The notes under the pieces were generated by a model. That model made no database searches, was not told the DNA's origin, and saw only the letters and a program-made list of their open reading frames with translations. From an uncultured Pseudacidovorax sp. (GTDB lineage: Bacteria > Pseudomonadota > Gammaproteobacteria > Burkholderiales > Burkholderiaceae_C), in NCBI RefSeq assembly GCF_913773995.1, contig NZ_CAJYES010000208.1, positions 1 through 32,051 on the forward strand: a stretch of DNA of 32,051 nucleotides, written 5' to 3'. Position numbers and translations under genes: made by a program. Every line of letters starts with the position of its first letter. Position 1 is the stretch's first letter. Shown in pieces: positions 18,205 to 26,400 of this stretch.

Positions 18205-19767
18205 GTGTCGCTCTTCAAATCCGCTTCCACCGTCTCCCTGCTGACCCTGGCCTCGCGCATCACCGGCCTCGTGCGGGATGTGCTGATGAGCTCGGTGTTC
18301 GGCGTGAGCGCGCTGACCGACGCCTTCTACGTCGCTTTCCGCATTCCCAACCTGTTCCGTCGCGTGCTGGGAGAGGGCGCATTCAGCCAGGCCTTCGTGC
18401 CGGTGCTGTCGGCCACCCGCACCGAGGGCGGCGAAGACCGGGCCCGGCAGCTGATCGACCATGTCGGCACCTTGCTGCTGTGGGCGCTGGTGCTGCTGTG
18501 CCTGGTCGGCGTGGTGGCCGCGCCGCTCATGGTCTGGGCCATGGCCAGCGGGTTGGAGCGCTCGGGCAGCTTCGATGCGGCCGTGGTCATGACGCGCTGG
18601 ATGTTTCCCTACATCGGCTTCATGTCCCTGGTGGCCTTTGCCGGCGGCATCCTCAACACCTGGAAGCGCTTTGCGGTGCCGGCGGCGTCGCCGGTGCTGC
18701 TCAACGTTGCGCTGATCCTGTCCATCGTGGCGGGGGCGCCGCTGTTCCGGCGCTGGGGCATCGAGCCGATCTACGCCCAGTGCGTGGGTGTGATGGTGGG
18801 CGGCATGCTGCAGCTGGCGATCCAGATCCCCGCGCTGCGCCGGCTGGGCCTGATGCCGAAGCTTGGCGCGCGCTTCGCGGCCGTGCGCGAAGCTCGGAAC
18901 GACCCGGGCACCCGCAAGATCCTGGGCCTGATGCTGCCGGCCATGATCGGCGTCAGCGGGGCGCAGCTGTCGTTGCTCATCAACACCCAGATCGCCTCGC
19001 ACCTGGCGGCGGGCAGCGTCACCTGGATCACCAATGCCGACCGGCTGATGGAGTTCCCCAGCGCCATGCTGGGCGTGGCCCTGGGCGTGGTGCTGATGCC
19101 CCAACTCGCCGCGGCGCGCGCGGCAAAGGATACCGACCGCTATTCCGCCATGCTCGACTGGGGCCTGCGCCTGATCGTGCTGCTGGCACTGCCCTGCGCG
19201 GCGGCGCTGCTGGTGTTCCCGGTGCCGCTGGTGGCGGTGCTGTTCCACAACGGCGCCTTCGACGATGCGAGCGTGCTGCGCACGGCCGACGCGCTGGCGG
19301 GCTACGGCGTCGGGCTGGTGGGCATCGTCTCGATCAAGGTGCTGGCCGCAGGCTTCTACGCGCGCCACGACATGCGCACGCCGATGCGCATCAGCCTGGC
19401 AGCGCTGGCCGTGACGCAGCTGCTCAATCTGGCCTTCGTGCCCTGGCTGCAGCATGCCGGCCTGACGCTGGCCATCGGCGTAGGCCAGCTCCTCAACGCG
19501 TTGGCGCTGTGGGTGGGCCTGCGCCGCAGCGGCAGCTACCGGCTGGCGCCGGGCTGGGGCCGCTTCCTGCTGCAGGTGCTGGCGAGCACGGCGGTGATGA
19601 CCGGGTTGCTGGTCTGGGGCGCCCATGGCTTCGACTGGGTGGGCCTGCGCAGCGATCGCCTGCTGCGCACGGGTCTGCTGACAGCGTTCGTCGTCGGCGC
19701 GGCGCTGCTGTATTTCGGCGTGCTGACGGCCTGTGGCCTGCGGCTGCGCAGCTTCGTGCGGCGCTGA
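18205..19767 (+). CDS. murJ: Lipid II flippase MurJ
   Basis: A 520-residue inner-membrane protein of the MVN/MOP exporter family, expected to have 14 membrane segments, that flips lipid-linked peptidoglycan precursor. The N-terminus SLFKSASTVSLLTLASRITGLVRDVLMSSVFG and the following DAFYVAFRIPNLFRRVLGEGAFSQAFVPVL, with the conserved Arg and acidic residues, are diagnostic. Later segments AFAGGILNTWKRFAVPA and FYARHDMRTPMRIS also fit. Length equals the family norm. Initiation is at GTG 18205; no Shine-Dalgarno is present, consistent with the candidate leaderless promoter. It is divergent from rpsT and followed by the SirB1-like gene. Confidence 0.96.
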   Translation: MSLFKSASTVSLLTLASRITGLVRDVLMSSVFGVSALTDAFYVAFRIPNLFRRVLGEGAFSQAFVPVLSATRTEGGEDRARQLIDHVGTLLLWALVLLCLVGVVAAPLMVWAMASGLERSGSFDAAVVMTRWMFPYIGFMSLVAFAGGILNTWKRFAVPAASPVLLNVALILSIVAGAPLFRRWGIEPIYAQCVGVMVGGMLQLAIQIPALRRLGLMPKLGARFAAVREARNDPGTRKILGLMLPAMIGVSGAQLSLLINTQIASHLAAGSVTWITNADRLMEFPSAMLGVALGVVLMPQLAAARAAKDTDRYSAMLDWGLRLIVLLALPCAAALLVFPVPLVAVLFHNGAFDDASVLRTADALAGYGVGLVGIVSIKVLAAGFYARHDMRTPMRISLAALAVTQLLNLAFVPWLQHAGLTLAIGVGQLLNALALWVGLRRSGSYRLAPGWGRFLLQVLASTAVMTGLLVWGAHGFDWVGLRSDRLLRTGLLTAFVVGAALLYFGVLTACGLRLRSFVRR

Positions 19768-19818
19768 CGCGGGCAGCCCGGCATCGCCGAGGTGCCCGTG
19801 GGGCTTCCGCCGGCCGCC

Positions 19819-19847
19819 TTGACGCTGGCGACGTGGCTCCACTACAA
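19819..19847 (+). promoter_or_regulatory. Candidate promoter of the SirB1-like gene
   Basis: TTGACG (19819-19824), a 17-base spacer, then CTACAA (19842-19847). The predicted start falls at about 19854, the A of the ATG, which would make the mRNA leaderless. Confidence 0.5.
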
Positions 19848-19853
19848 AGGCCC

Positions 19854-20705
19854 ATGTCTCTTCGATACGACACGCCGACGCCGCTGGCCTATTTCGAATC
19901 GCTGGTGCAGAGTGACGAGCATTTCCCGCTGCTCGAGGCCGCCGCCAGCCTCGCGCAGGACGAGTATCCCGAGCTCGACGTCCAGCAGGTGCTGGGCGAC
20001 ATGGACCAGCTGCTGGCGCGCCTCAAGCGCCGTCTTCCGGCCGACGCCGCTCCGCTCGCGCGGCTGCGGGCGCTGAACCAGTTCTTCTTCCACGACCTGA
20101 GCTTCGGCGGCAATGTCAACGACTACTACGACCCCGACAACAGCTTCCTGCATGTGGTGCTGCGCACCCGGCGCGGCATCCCGATCTCGCTGGCGGTGTT
20201 GTGGATCGAGCTGGCCCAGGGCCTGAATCTGCATGCGCGCGGCATTAGCTTTCCTGGGCATTTCATGCTGAAGGTGTCGCTGCCCAAGGGCCAGGTCGTG
20301 ATCGACCCCTTCACCGGCCGTTCGCTGTCGCGGGAGGAACTGGCCGAACGGCTGGAGCCGTACAAGCGCAGCAACGGCCTGGTGGGCGAATTCGACGTGC
20401 CGCTGGGCCTGTATCTGCAACCCGCGCCCGCGCGGGAGATCATCGCCCGCATGCTGCGCAACCTGAAGGAGATCCACAGCGCGCAGGAGGACTGGGCCCG
20501 CCTCATCGCCGTTCTGGACCGGCTGATCGTGCTGCTGCCCCAGGCCTGGGGCGAGTACCGCGACCGCGGCCTGGCCCGCGCCGAGCAGGGCCACACCGCG
20601 CAGGCGGTGGATGACCTCGACACCTACCTCGCACATGCCGAGGATGCCCTCGACGTCGACGCCATCACGGAGCGCGCCGCCGAACTCAGGCGCGCCCTGT
20701 CCTGA
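19854..20705 (+). CDS. SirB1/transglutaminase-like protein with TPR-type C-terminus
   Basis: A 283-residue cytoplasmic protein. The N-terminal half is the transglutaminase-like fold of the SirB1 family (LNQFFFHDLSFGGNVNDYYDPDNSFLHVVLRTRRGIPISLAVLWIELAQGLNLHARGISFPGHFMLKV). Position for the catalytic Cys is not evident: no Cys occurs in this core, so transglutaminase or protease activity is unlikely. The C-terminal part (about 200-283) has helical repeats typical of tetratricopeptides (RLIVLLPQAWGEYRDRGLARAEQGHTAQAVDDLDTYLAHAEDALD). Function in bacteria is not established. The start has no Shine-Dalgarno but fits a leaderless promoter. Confidence 0.87.
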   Translation: MSLRYDTPTPLAYFESLVQSDEHFPLLEAAASLAQDEYPELDVQQVLGDMDQLLARLKRRLPADAAPLARLRALNQFFFHDLSFGGNVNDYYDPDNSFLHVVLRTRRGIPISLAVLWIELAQGLNLHARGISFPGHFMLKVSLPKGQVVIDPFTGRSLSREELAERLEPYKRSNGLVGEFDVPLGLYLQPAPAREIIARMLRNLKEIHSAQEDWARLIAVLDRLIVLLPQAWGEYRDRGLARAEQGHTAQAVDDLDTYLAHAEDALDVDAITERAAELRRALS

Positions 20706-20800
20706 ACAACGGCCACCAATGGCCGCTCAGGGCGCTGCAGGCCCCCAGCTGGCGCAATCAGGCCAAGACGACGAGATTCGCGCCAGCGCGCTGACGGCCT

Positions 20801-20843
20801 GCTGACCACCCTCTGGTCAGCTTCCCTTCGGGTGGGGTAGCCT
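20801..20843 (+). promoter_or_regulatory. Candidate promoter and overlapping palindrome of the two-component operon
   Basis: A perfect dyad GCTGACCA-CCCTC-TGGTCAGC (20801-20821) overlaps a -35-like TGGTCA (20814-20819), followed at 18 bases by TAGCCT (20838-20843). The response regulator ATG is 8 bases further, so the transcript may be leaderless. The dyad could be an operator or a weak terminator of the upstream gene. Confidence 0.4.
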
Positions 20844-20851
20844 TCGCCCCC

Positions 20852-21541
20852 ATGCGAATCCTGTTGGTGGAAGACGATGCGACCCTGCGCGACGTGATGT
20901 TGCGCAGCCTGACCGATGCCGGGCACCGGGTCGATGTGGCGGCGAGCATGGAGGAGGCCGATTACCTCTGGCGTGTGCAACCCTTCGATGCCGTGCTGCT
21001 GGACCTGAACCTGCCGGCCGGCCCTGGGCCGGGCAGTCCGCTCGGCAGCGGCCTGACCGTGCTGCGCCAGGCGCGCAGCCGCGGCGACCGCACCCCCGTG
21101 CTGGTGCTCACCGCCCGCAACCGCACCGACGAGCGCATTGCCGGCCTGGACGCCGGCGCCGACGACTACCTCGGCAAACCCTTCGAACTGCCTGAAGTCG
21201 ACGCCCGTCTGCGCGCCCTGGTTCGCCGTGCCCAGGGCACGGACGACGTCGCGCTGGTCGGCCAGCTCAAGCTCGACCGCCGGGCCCGCCGCTTCTTCAT
21301 CGGCAGTGCGCCGCTGGACCTGCCGGCGCGCGAATTCGAAGTGCTGTGGGAGCTCATGAGCCCGCCCGGCCATGCCGTCAGCAAGCGTGTGCTCTCGAAC
21401 AAGCTGTCCAGCTTCGACGACGCGCTGGGCGATAACGCGCTGGAGGCGTTCATCTCGCGTCTGCGCAAGAAGTTGCTGGGCAGCGGTGCCGGCATCCGGA
21501 CGCTGCGCGGCATCGGCTACCTGCTGGAAGGCGACGTTTGA
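20852..21541 (+). CDS. OmpR-type response regulator
   Basis: A 229-residue DNA-binding regulator. The receiver domain (about 1-130) has the acidic pair ED at 7-8, phospho-acceptor Asp51 (AVLLDLNLP), the Thr of LVLTARN and Lys of DDYLGKPF. The C-terminal winged helix spans about 140-226 (LDLPAREFEVLWELM, ALEAFISRLRKKL, IRTLRGIGYLL), as in the TctD/QseB/PmrA subfamily. An insertion of about nine residues rich in Gly and Pro (AGPGPGSPLG) directly follows Asp51-LNLP, where relatives have a short G-D/R-G turn. Its stop overlaps the kinase start by 4 bases. Target genes are unknown; the downstream FUSC gene is a candidate. Confidence 0.93.
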   Translation: MRILLVEDDATLRDVMLRSLTDAGHRVDVAASMEEADYLWRVQPFDAVLLDLNLPAGPGPGSPLGSGLTVLRQARSRGDRTPVLVLTARNRTDERIAGLDAGADDYLGKPFELPEVDARLRALVRRAQGTDDVALVGQLKLDRRARRFFIGSAPLDLPAREFEVLWELMSPPGHAVSKRVLSNKLSSFDDALGDNALEAFISRLRKKLLGSGAGIRTLRGIGYLLEGDV

Positions 21542-22977
21542 GCGCCCGGCCGCCCACGGCCACTGGAACCGCGGTGGCCGGGCATCGCCCGCGCCCGTCG
21601 CTGCGCGCGCGGGTGCTGCGGCAGGTGATGCTGCCGCTGGCCCTCACCTGGCTGGCCGGTACGGTGGTGGTGCTGATCATCTCCAACTACTTCGTGCGCC
21701 AGGCCTTCGACCGCGCACTGGTGGACGATGCCTACGCCATCGCCGCCAACATCCAGCCACTGGGCCGGCCCGACGCACAACTGCAGCTCACGGCGCGCGA
21801 GATGACCACGCTGCTGTTCGATCAGCGCGAGACGGTGTACTTCGCCGTCCGTCGGCCTGATGGCAGCCTGCTCTCCGGCGAGCCGATGCTGCAGACGCCC
21901 TTCCTGGCCGAGGGCGCGACATGGCATCTGGCCGACGTGCGTTTCGCCGGCAAGCAACTGCGCGCCGTGGTCCTGCGCCATCCGGCGGGTGCCGGCGAGT
22001 TCACCGTCGTCGTGGCCCAGACCACGGGCTCGCGCACGGCGCTGCTGCGGCGGCTGGCGCTCTACGCGACGCTGCCCCAGATCCTGCTGCTGGGCGTGCT
22101 GGCCTGGTGGCTGTGGCGCGGCATTGCGCGCGAGCTGGCCCCGCTGGGCGCGCTCCAGCAGGACCTGGGTCGGCGCGACGCCAGCGACCTGTCGCCGGTG
22201 ATCGTCGGTGGCGACACACGCGAGGTCGCACAACTGGGCGACGCCCTCAACGACCTGTTCGTCCGCCTGGACGGCAGCGTGCGCGCGCAGCGCGAGTTCG
22301 CCGGCAACGTGGCGCACGAGCTGCGCACGCCGCTGGCTGGCATCCGCGCCCTGGCCCATTACGGCCTGGGCCATTCCGACCCGGGTGTCGCGCGCGAACA
22401 GTTGCAGCGCATCGCCGACAGCGAGGCGCGCGCTAGCCATCTGGTCGACCAGTTGCTCGCGCTGGCGCTGGCCGCCGAATCCGATGCCGTGCTGCAGCGC
22501 GAGCCCGTGGTGCTGGACGAGCTGGCGCATGAGGCCGTGCTGCGCCACCTGACCCGCGCCGACGCCCGCGGCGTCGACCTCGGCGCGCGTGGCCTCGACG
22601 AGGCGCAGGAGAGTGGCGGCTTCACCATCAACGGCAGCGTGGCGCTGGTCGAAGGCATCCTCGACAACCTGATCGACAACGCCCTGCGCTACGGCGGCAA
22701 GACGGTGACCATCGAGCTGTCGAAGGAGGAGGTCGATGGCGTGCTGGTGCCCGTGCTCTCCGTGGCCGACGACGGCCCCGGGATCCCCGAGGTGCAGCGG
22801 CAGGCCCTGATGCACCGCTGGGCCCAGGGCACCGACGGACGCAAGCTGGGCGAAGGGTCGGGGCTGGGACTGTCCATCGTCGCCCGCTATGCGAAGTTGC
22901 TGGGTGCGCAGATGCGCCTGGCCGCCACGGTGAGTTCGGGCGGGCTGCGGGCGAGCATCCTGTTCACGACCCGCTGA
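21538..22977 (+). CDS. Sensor histidine kinase (TctE-like)
   Basis: A 479-residue inner-membrane kinase partnered with the preceding regulator. TM1 is about 32-52 and TM2 about 174-195, enclosing a periplasmic sensor domain of some 120 residues of the type seen in TctE/QseC relatives. A HAMP-like linker follows. The H-box is FAGNVAHELRTPLAGI with His260. The N-box is NLIDNALRYGG, G1 is DDGPGIP and G2 is GEGSGLGLSIV, so all catalytic motifs are intact. The proposed start is TTG at 21538, overlapping the regulator stop (TTGA), a usual coupling arrangement; no nearby ATG precedes TM1. The stimulus is unknown. Confidence 0.93.
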   Translation: MSARPPTATGTAVAGHRPRPSLRARVLRQVMLPLALTWLAGTVVVLIISNYFVRQAFDRALVDDAYAIAANIQPLGRPDAQLQLTAREMTTLLFDQRETVYFAVRRPDGSLLSGEPMLQTPFLAEGATWHLADVRFAGKQLRAVVLRHPAGAGEFTVVVAQTTGSRTALLRRLALYATLPQILLLGVLAWWLWRGIARELAPLGALQQDLGRRDASDLSPVIVGGDTREVAQLGDALNDLFVRLDGSVRAQREFAGNVAHELRTPLAGIRALAHYGLGHSDPGVAREQLQRIADSEARASHLVDQLLALALAAESDAVLQREPVVLDELAHEAVLRHLTRADARGVDLGARGLDEAQESGGFTINGSVALVEGILDNLIDNALRYGGKTVTIELSKEEVDGVLVPVLSVADDGPGIPEVQRQALMHRWAQGTDGRKLGEGSGLGLSIVARYAKLLGAQMRLAATVSSGGLRASILFTTR

Positions 22978-23095
22978 GCCGGTCGGCCATCACCGCCTTT
23001 CGGTGCGCTGGGCCACCGCCTGCATCGACGGGCGCACTGCTTCAACAGACCCGCGGCATGCATCCTGCGTGACCCGGACGACTTTCCGCTCTTCC

Positions 23096-25372
23096 ATGGA
23101 CTCCCTGATCTCGATAAACGGCCTGCGCGACCAATGGCGCATGCTCTTCCAGCGCGCACAGCCCCTGCGCGTGCTGCTGGCGCTGGCCACCCTGATGGCC
23201 GGCGCGCGGCTGGCTGGCCACCAGGACGCGGTGATTCCGCTCTTCCTCGGCACCATCGCCAGCGCGCTGGCCGAAACCGACGACAGCTGGCGCGGCCGGC
23301 TGCGCGCGCTTCTGGTGACGCTGGCCTGCTTCGCGGCAGTCGGCGCCGGGGTTCAGGCCCTGTTCGGCCTGTCGTGGGTGTTCATCGGTGTGTTCTGCCT
23401 GGCGGCCTTCGCCATCACCATGCTGGGCGCCATCGGCGCGCGCTACAAGGCCATTGCCTACGGCACGTTGATCCTGGCGATGTACGCCACCATCAGTATG
23501 GAGCACGCCGTGGCGGCGCACGGCCCCGGCCACCACTGGCGCGAGCCGCTGCTGCTGGTGGCCGGCGCCGCCTGGTACGGCGCGATCTCGGTGCTGTGGT
23601 GTGCGCTGTTCCCCTCGCTGCCGGTTCAGGCCATGCTGGTGCGGGTCTATGGTGCGCTGGGCGAATACGTGCGCTACAAAGCCTCCCTCTTCGAGCCCTT
23701 GCGCGGCGTGGACGTGCAGCGCAAGCGGCTGGCGCTGGCCGGGCTCAATGCGAAGGTCGTTGCGGCCCTCAACGATGCCAAGGAGGCCATCTTCTCGCGC
23801 CTCGGCCCGCGGGCGCCCACGGGCCGGCTCGCGCGCTACCGCGGCCTCTACCTGATCGCCCAGGACGTGCACGAGCGCGCCAGCTCGTCCCACGAGGACT
23901 ACAACGCGCTGGCCGATGCCTTCTTCCACAGCGACCTGCTCTATCGCTGCCAGCGCGTGCTCTGGCTGCAGGGGGAGGCCTGCAGCCTGCTGGCCCACTC
24001 GGTGGAACGGCGCGAGCCCTTCGTGATGGACGGCCAGAGCGTGCAGGCCCTGGCCGAGTTGCGCAGCGCCATCGCACACGCGCATGCGACGGCTGGCGAC
24101 GAGGCGCGGCAACGGCTGCCGGCCATCGAGGCGCTGGCGCGCAACCTGGCGCTGCTCGACGGCCAACTGGCCGGTGCCAGCCATACCGCGCATCCCTCCG
24201 CCCGGCTCGGCCGCACCGACATGAGCCTGTTCGACCGCTCGGCCCGCGACTGGCGCGACGCGCTGGCGCGCGTGCGCCGGCAGCTCACGCCGCGCTCGCC
24301 GCTGTTCCGCCATGCGGTGCGCCTGGCGGTGGCGCTGGCTGCCGGCTATGGTGTCATGCACGTGGTGCAGCTGCAGGAGGGCTACTGGATCATGTTGACC
24401 ACGCTCTTCGTCTGCCAGCCCGGCTATGGCGAGACCATCGCGCGCATGGGCCAGCGCGTCGTCGGCACGGCCCTGGGCGTGGTGGCGGGTTGGGCGCTGA
24501 TCGACCTCTTTCCGCAGCCGCTGCTGCAGTCGGTCTTCGCCGTGGTGGCGGGCGTGGTCTTCTTTGCCAACCGCAGCACGCGCTATCTGCTGGCCACGGC
24601 GGCCATGACGCTGCTGGTGCTGATGTGCTTCAACCAGATCACCGACAGCGCGCGGCTGATCGAGCCACGATTGATCGACACCGCCATCGGCAGCGTGATC
24701 GCCGGCCTGGCCGTGCTGCTGGTGCTGCCGCACTGGCAGGCCCGGCGCATCCACGAGATCGCCGCCCACGCCATGCGTCAGCATGCGACCTACCTGCGCC
24801 AGATCGCCAGCCAGTACGCCAGCGGTGCGCGCGACGATCTCGCCTACCGCCTCGCGCGGCGCAACGCGCACAACGGCGACGCGGCGCTGTCCACGGCCGT
24901 GACGGAGATGTTCCGCGAGCCGGGCTTTGCCCGCCGCCGTGCGGGTGTCGCCGTGCGCTTCGTGATCCAGTCGCACACGCTGCTGAGCTACCTGTCGGCG
25001 CTGGGCGCCCACCGCGCCGCCGTGCCTGATGGGCCGGAGATGGCCGTGCTGCGCGAGGCCGCCCAGCAGGCTGCCGCGGCGTTGGAGCAATTGGCGGCGG
25101 CCGTCGAGGCTGGCCAGGCGGACGCCACCCCGCCATACCCGGCACGCGAAGCGCTGGCCGCTGGCGCCGAGGCGGACGCCGGCCGCACGGCACCCCAGGC
25201 GGGCGAGGCCGACGAGGTGACGGCCCGCCTGCGGCTGATGCGCACCGAGCTGCTGCTCGTGTGGGTGCAGATCGACGTGCTGCGCGCCCATGCCGCGGAC
25301 TGGCTGGCGGCGTCCGATACCGCGCCCGATCAGGCCGAAGGGCGCGCCGGCGTGCCCGGCAACCCGAACTGA
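23096..25372 (+). CDS. FUSC/YccS-YhfK family membrane protein
   Basis: A 758-residue inner-membrane protein of the YccS/YhfK branch of the fusaric acid resistance (FUSC) superfamily. It has two hydrophobic blocks of several helices each, about residues 18-180 and about 400-545, separated by a long cytoplasmic helical region and followed by a C-terminal cytoplasmic domain (about 560-758). The second block contains QLQEGYWIMLTTLFVCQPGYGETIARMGQRVVGTALGVVAGW, diagnostic of the family. Substrate is unknown; relatives are proposed aromatic-acid or toxin exporters. It lies 118 bases after the kinase gene in the same direction, and its last 43 bases overlap the GlxA-like gene on the other strand. 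Confidence 0.92.
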   Translation: MDSLISINGLRDQWRMLFQRAQPLRVLLALATLMAGARLAGHQDAVIPLFLGTIASALAETDDSWRGRLRALLVTLACFAAVGAGVQALFGLSWVFIGVFCLAAFAITMLGAIGARYKAIAYGTLILAMYATISMEHAVAAHGPGHHWREPLLLVAGAAWYGAISVLWCALFPSLPVQAMLVRVYGALGEYVRYKASLFEPLRGVDVQRKRLALAGLNAKVVAALNDAKEAIFSRLGPRAPTGRLARYRGLYLIAQDVHERASSSHEDYNALADAFFHSDLLYRCQRVLWLQGEACSLLAHSVERREPFVMDGQSVQALAELRSAIAHAHATAGDEARQRLPAIEALARNLALLDGQLAGASHTAHPSARLGRTDMSLFDRSARDWRDALARVRRQLTPRSPLFRHAVRLAVALAAGYGVMHVVQLQEGYWIMLTTLFVCQPGYGETIARMGQRVVGTALGVVAGWALIDLFPQPLLQSVFAVVAGVVFFANRSTRYLLATAAMTLLVLMCFNQITDSARLIEPRLIDTAIGSVIAGLAVLLVLPHWQARRIHEIAAHAMRQHATYLRQIASQYASGARDDLAYRLARRNAHNGDAALSTAVTEMFREPGFARRRAGVAVRFVIQSHTLLSYLSALGAHRAAVPDGPEMAVLREAAQQAAAALEQLAAAVEAGQADATPPYPAREALAAGAEADAGRTAPQAGEADEVTARLRLMRTELLLVWVQIDVLRAHAADWLAASDTAPDQAEGRAGVPGNPN

Positions 25373-26358
25373 TGCCAGGCCCGGCGCAACTGCGTGTCGG
25401 TGCCGAAGCCGCAGGTCTCGGCCGCCTCGGTCACGCTGGCGCCTGCGCCGATGGCCTGCCGCGCCGCCTCCAGCCTCAGACGTCGTAGGTAGGTCAGCGG
25501 TGCCACGCCGGCATGCTGCACGAACAGGCGCGTCAGGTGCCGCGGTGAGGTGTGGGCCAGGGCGGCCATGCCGGGAACCGTCCAGTCGGCCTGGGGCGCC
25601 TCGCTCACCGCGTCCTGCACGCGGTGGACGGCGGCATGCAGATGATGGCGGTGGGCCAGGAAGGGCGACAGCTCCGGATCCTGCGGACCGCGCCGCAGCG
25701 GCATCACCATCGTCTGCGCCACCTGGGCCGCCAGCGCTTCGCCGCACAGGGTGCCGATGCGGTGCAGCATGAGGTCGATGCCGGTGGTCACGCCGGCGCT
25801 GCTGAAGACCGGCGCATCGAGCACGAAGACGCGGTTGGCCACCACCTCGCAGGCCGGCTCGCTGGCCTTCAGCTCATCGAGGTGATGGTGGTGCGTGGTG
25901 GCGCGCCGGCCCGCCAGCAGGCCCGCGTGGCCCGCGAGCAGGGCGCCACCGCAGATGGTCAGCAGCTCCAACTGGCCGGCTTGCAGACGCTGGCCGCGCA
26001 GCCAGTGCAGCAACTGGCGCGCCTCGGGTGTGTCGACGTCGATGTGCCGGCCGGGCAGGCCCACCAGCACGAGCCAGGTCGGGCGCGTGTCCCAGGATTC
26101 GGGCAGCGGCATCAGGCCGGCCAGTTGCACGCCGACGGAGCTGCGCAGCACGGGCTGGGCAGCGGCGAACTCCACGTCGAAGCGCAACGGCCGGCTACCG
26201 GTCGCGAGCAGGCGGTTGGCGATGCGCAGTGCCTCGGCCGGTCCGGCCCAATCGAGCGCCAGGCTGTCGGGCAACAGGGCAAAGACAACGCGGATGGCGG
26301 CGGGTGCGTCCTGTGGCGGGCCCGCCGGAGCCGCGCCGGCCTGGGCGGCGGCGCGCAT
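25330..26358 (-). CDS. GlxA-family regulator (DJ-1/PfpI domain plus AraC HTH)
   Basis: About 342 residues. The N-terminal DJ-1/PfpI amidotransferase-like domain (IRVVFALLPDSLALDWAGPAEALRIAN, TICGGALLAGHAGLLAGRRATTHHHH, VFSSAGVTTGIDLMLH) retains a Cys at the nucleophile-elbow position (ICGGA). The C-terminal AraC-type double HTH (MAALAHTSPRHLTRLFVQHAGVAPLTYLRRLRLEAARQ, VTEAAETCGFGTDTQLRRAWHQFG) is complete. This architecture is that of FtrA/GlxA/ArgR-type activators. ATG 26358 is chosen; an in-frame GTG at 26394 is equally placed for coupling to the upstream gene. The 3' end overlaps the FUSC gene by 43 bases. It is probably the last gene of a unit with the two enzymes upstream and may control them. 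Confidence 0.88.
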   Translation of the reverse strand: MRAAAQAGAAPAGPPQDAPAAIRVVFALLPDSLALDWAGPAEALRIANRLLATGSRPLRFDVEFAAAQPVLRSSVGVQLAGLMPLPESWDTRPTWLVLVGLPGRHIDVDTPEARQLLHWLRGQRLQAGQLELLTICGGALLAGHAGLLAGRRATTHHHHLDELKASEPACEVVANRVFVLDAPVFSSAGVTTGIDLMLHRIGTLCGEALAAQVAQTMVMPLRRGPQDPELSPFLAHRHHLHAAVHRVQDAVSEAPQADWTVPGMAALAHTSPRHLTRLFVQHAGVAPLTYLRRLRLEAARQAIGAGASVTEAAETCGFGTDTQLRRAWHQFGLPGTPARPSA

Positions 26359-26388
26359 GCGCCTCGGCGCGCATGCGCCTCGGCGCGA
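26351..26388. repeat. 16-bp tandem repeat at the GlxA-like gene start
   Basis: The unit GCGCGCATGCGCCTCG occurs twice exactly (26351-26366, 26367-26382), followed by GCGCG of a third copy. Each unit contains an ATG-bearing palindrome GCGCATGCGC. Because 16 is not a multiple of three, copy-number change would shift the frame between the GTG and ATG starts. Confidence 0.7.
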
Positions 26389-26400
26389 ACGCACGGACGC

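Noticed and set aside
20710-20725. Hairpin CGGCCA-CCAA-TGGCCG after the SirB1-like gene
   Set aside because: A short stem with no following T-run; such dyads are frequent by chance in this composition.
23042-25747. A 901-residue open frame antisense to the FUSC gene
   Set aside because: Low-complexity His/Gln/Arg-rich shadow frame of a well-supported gene, with no ribosome-binding site or motif.
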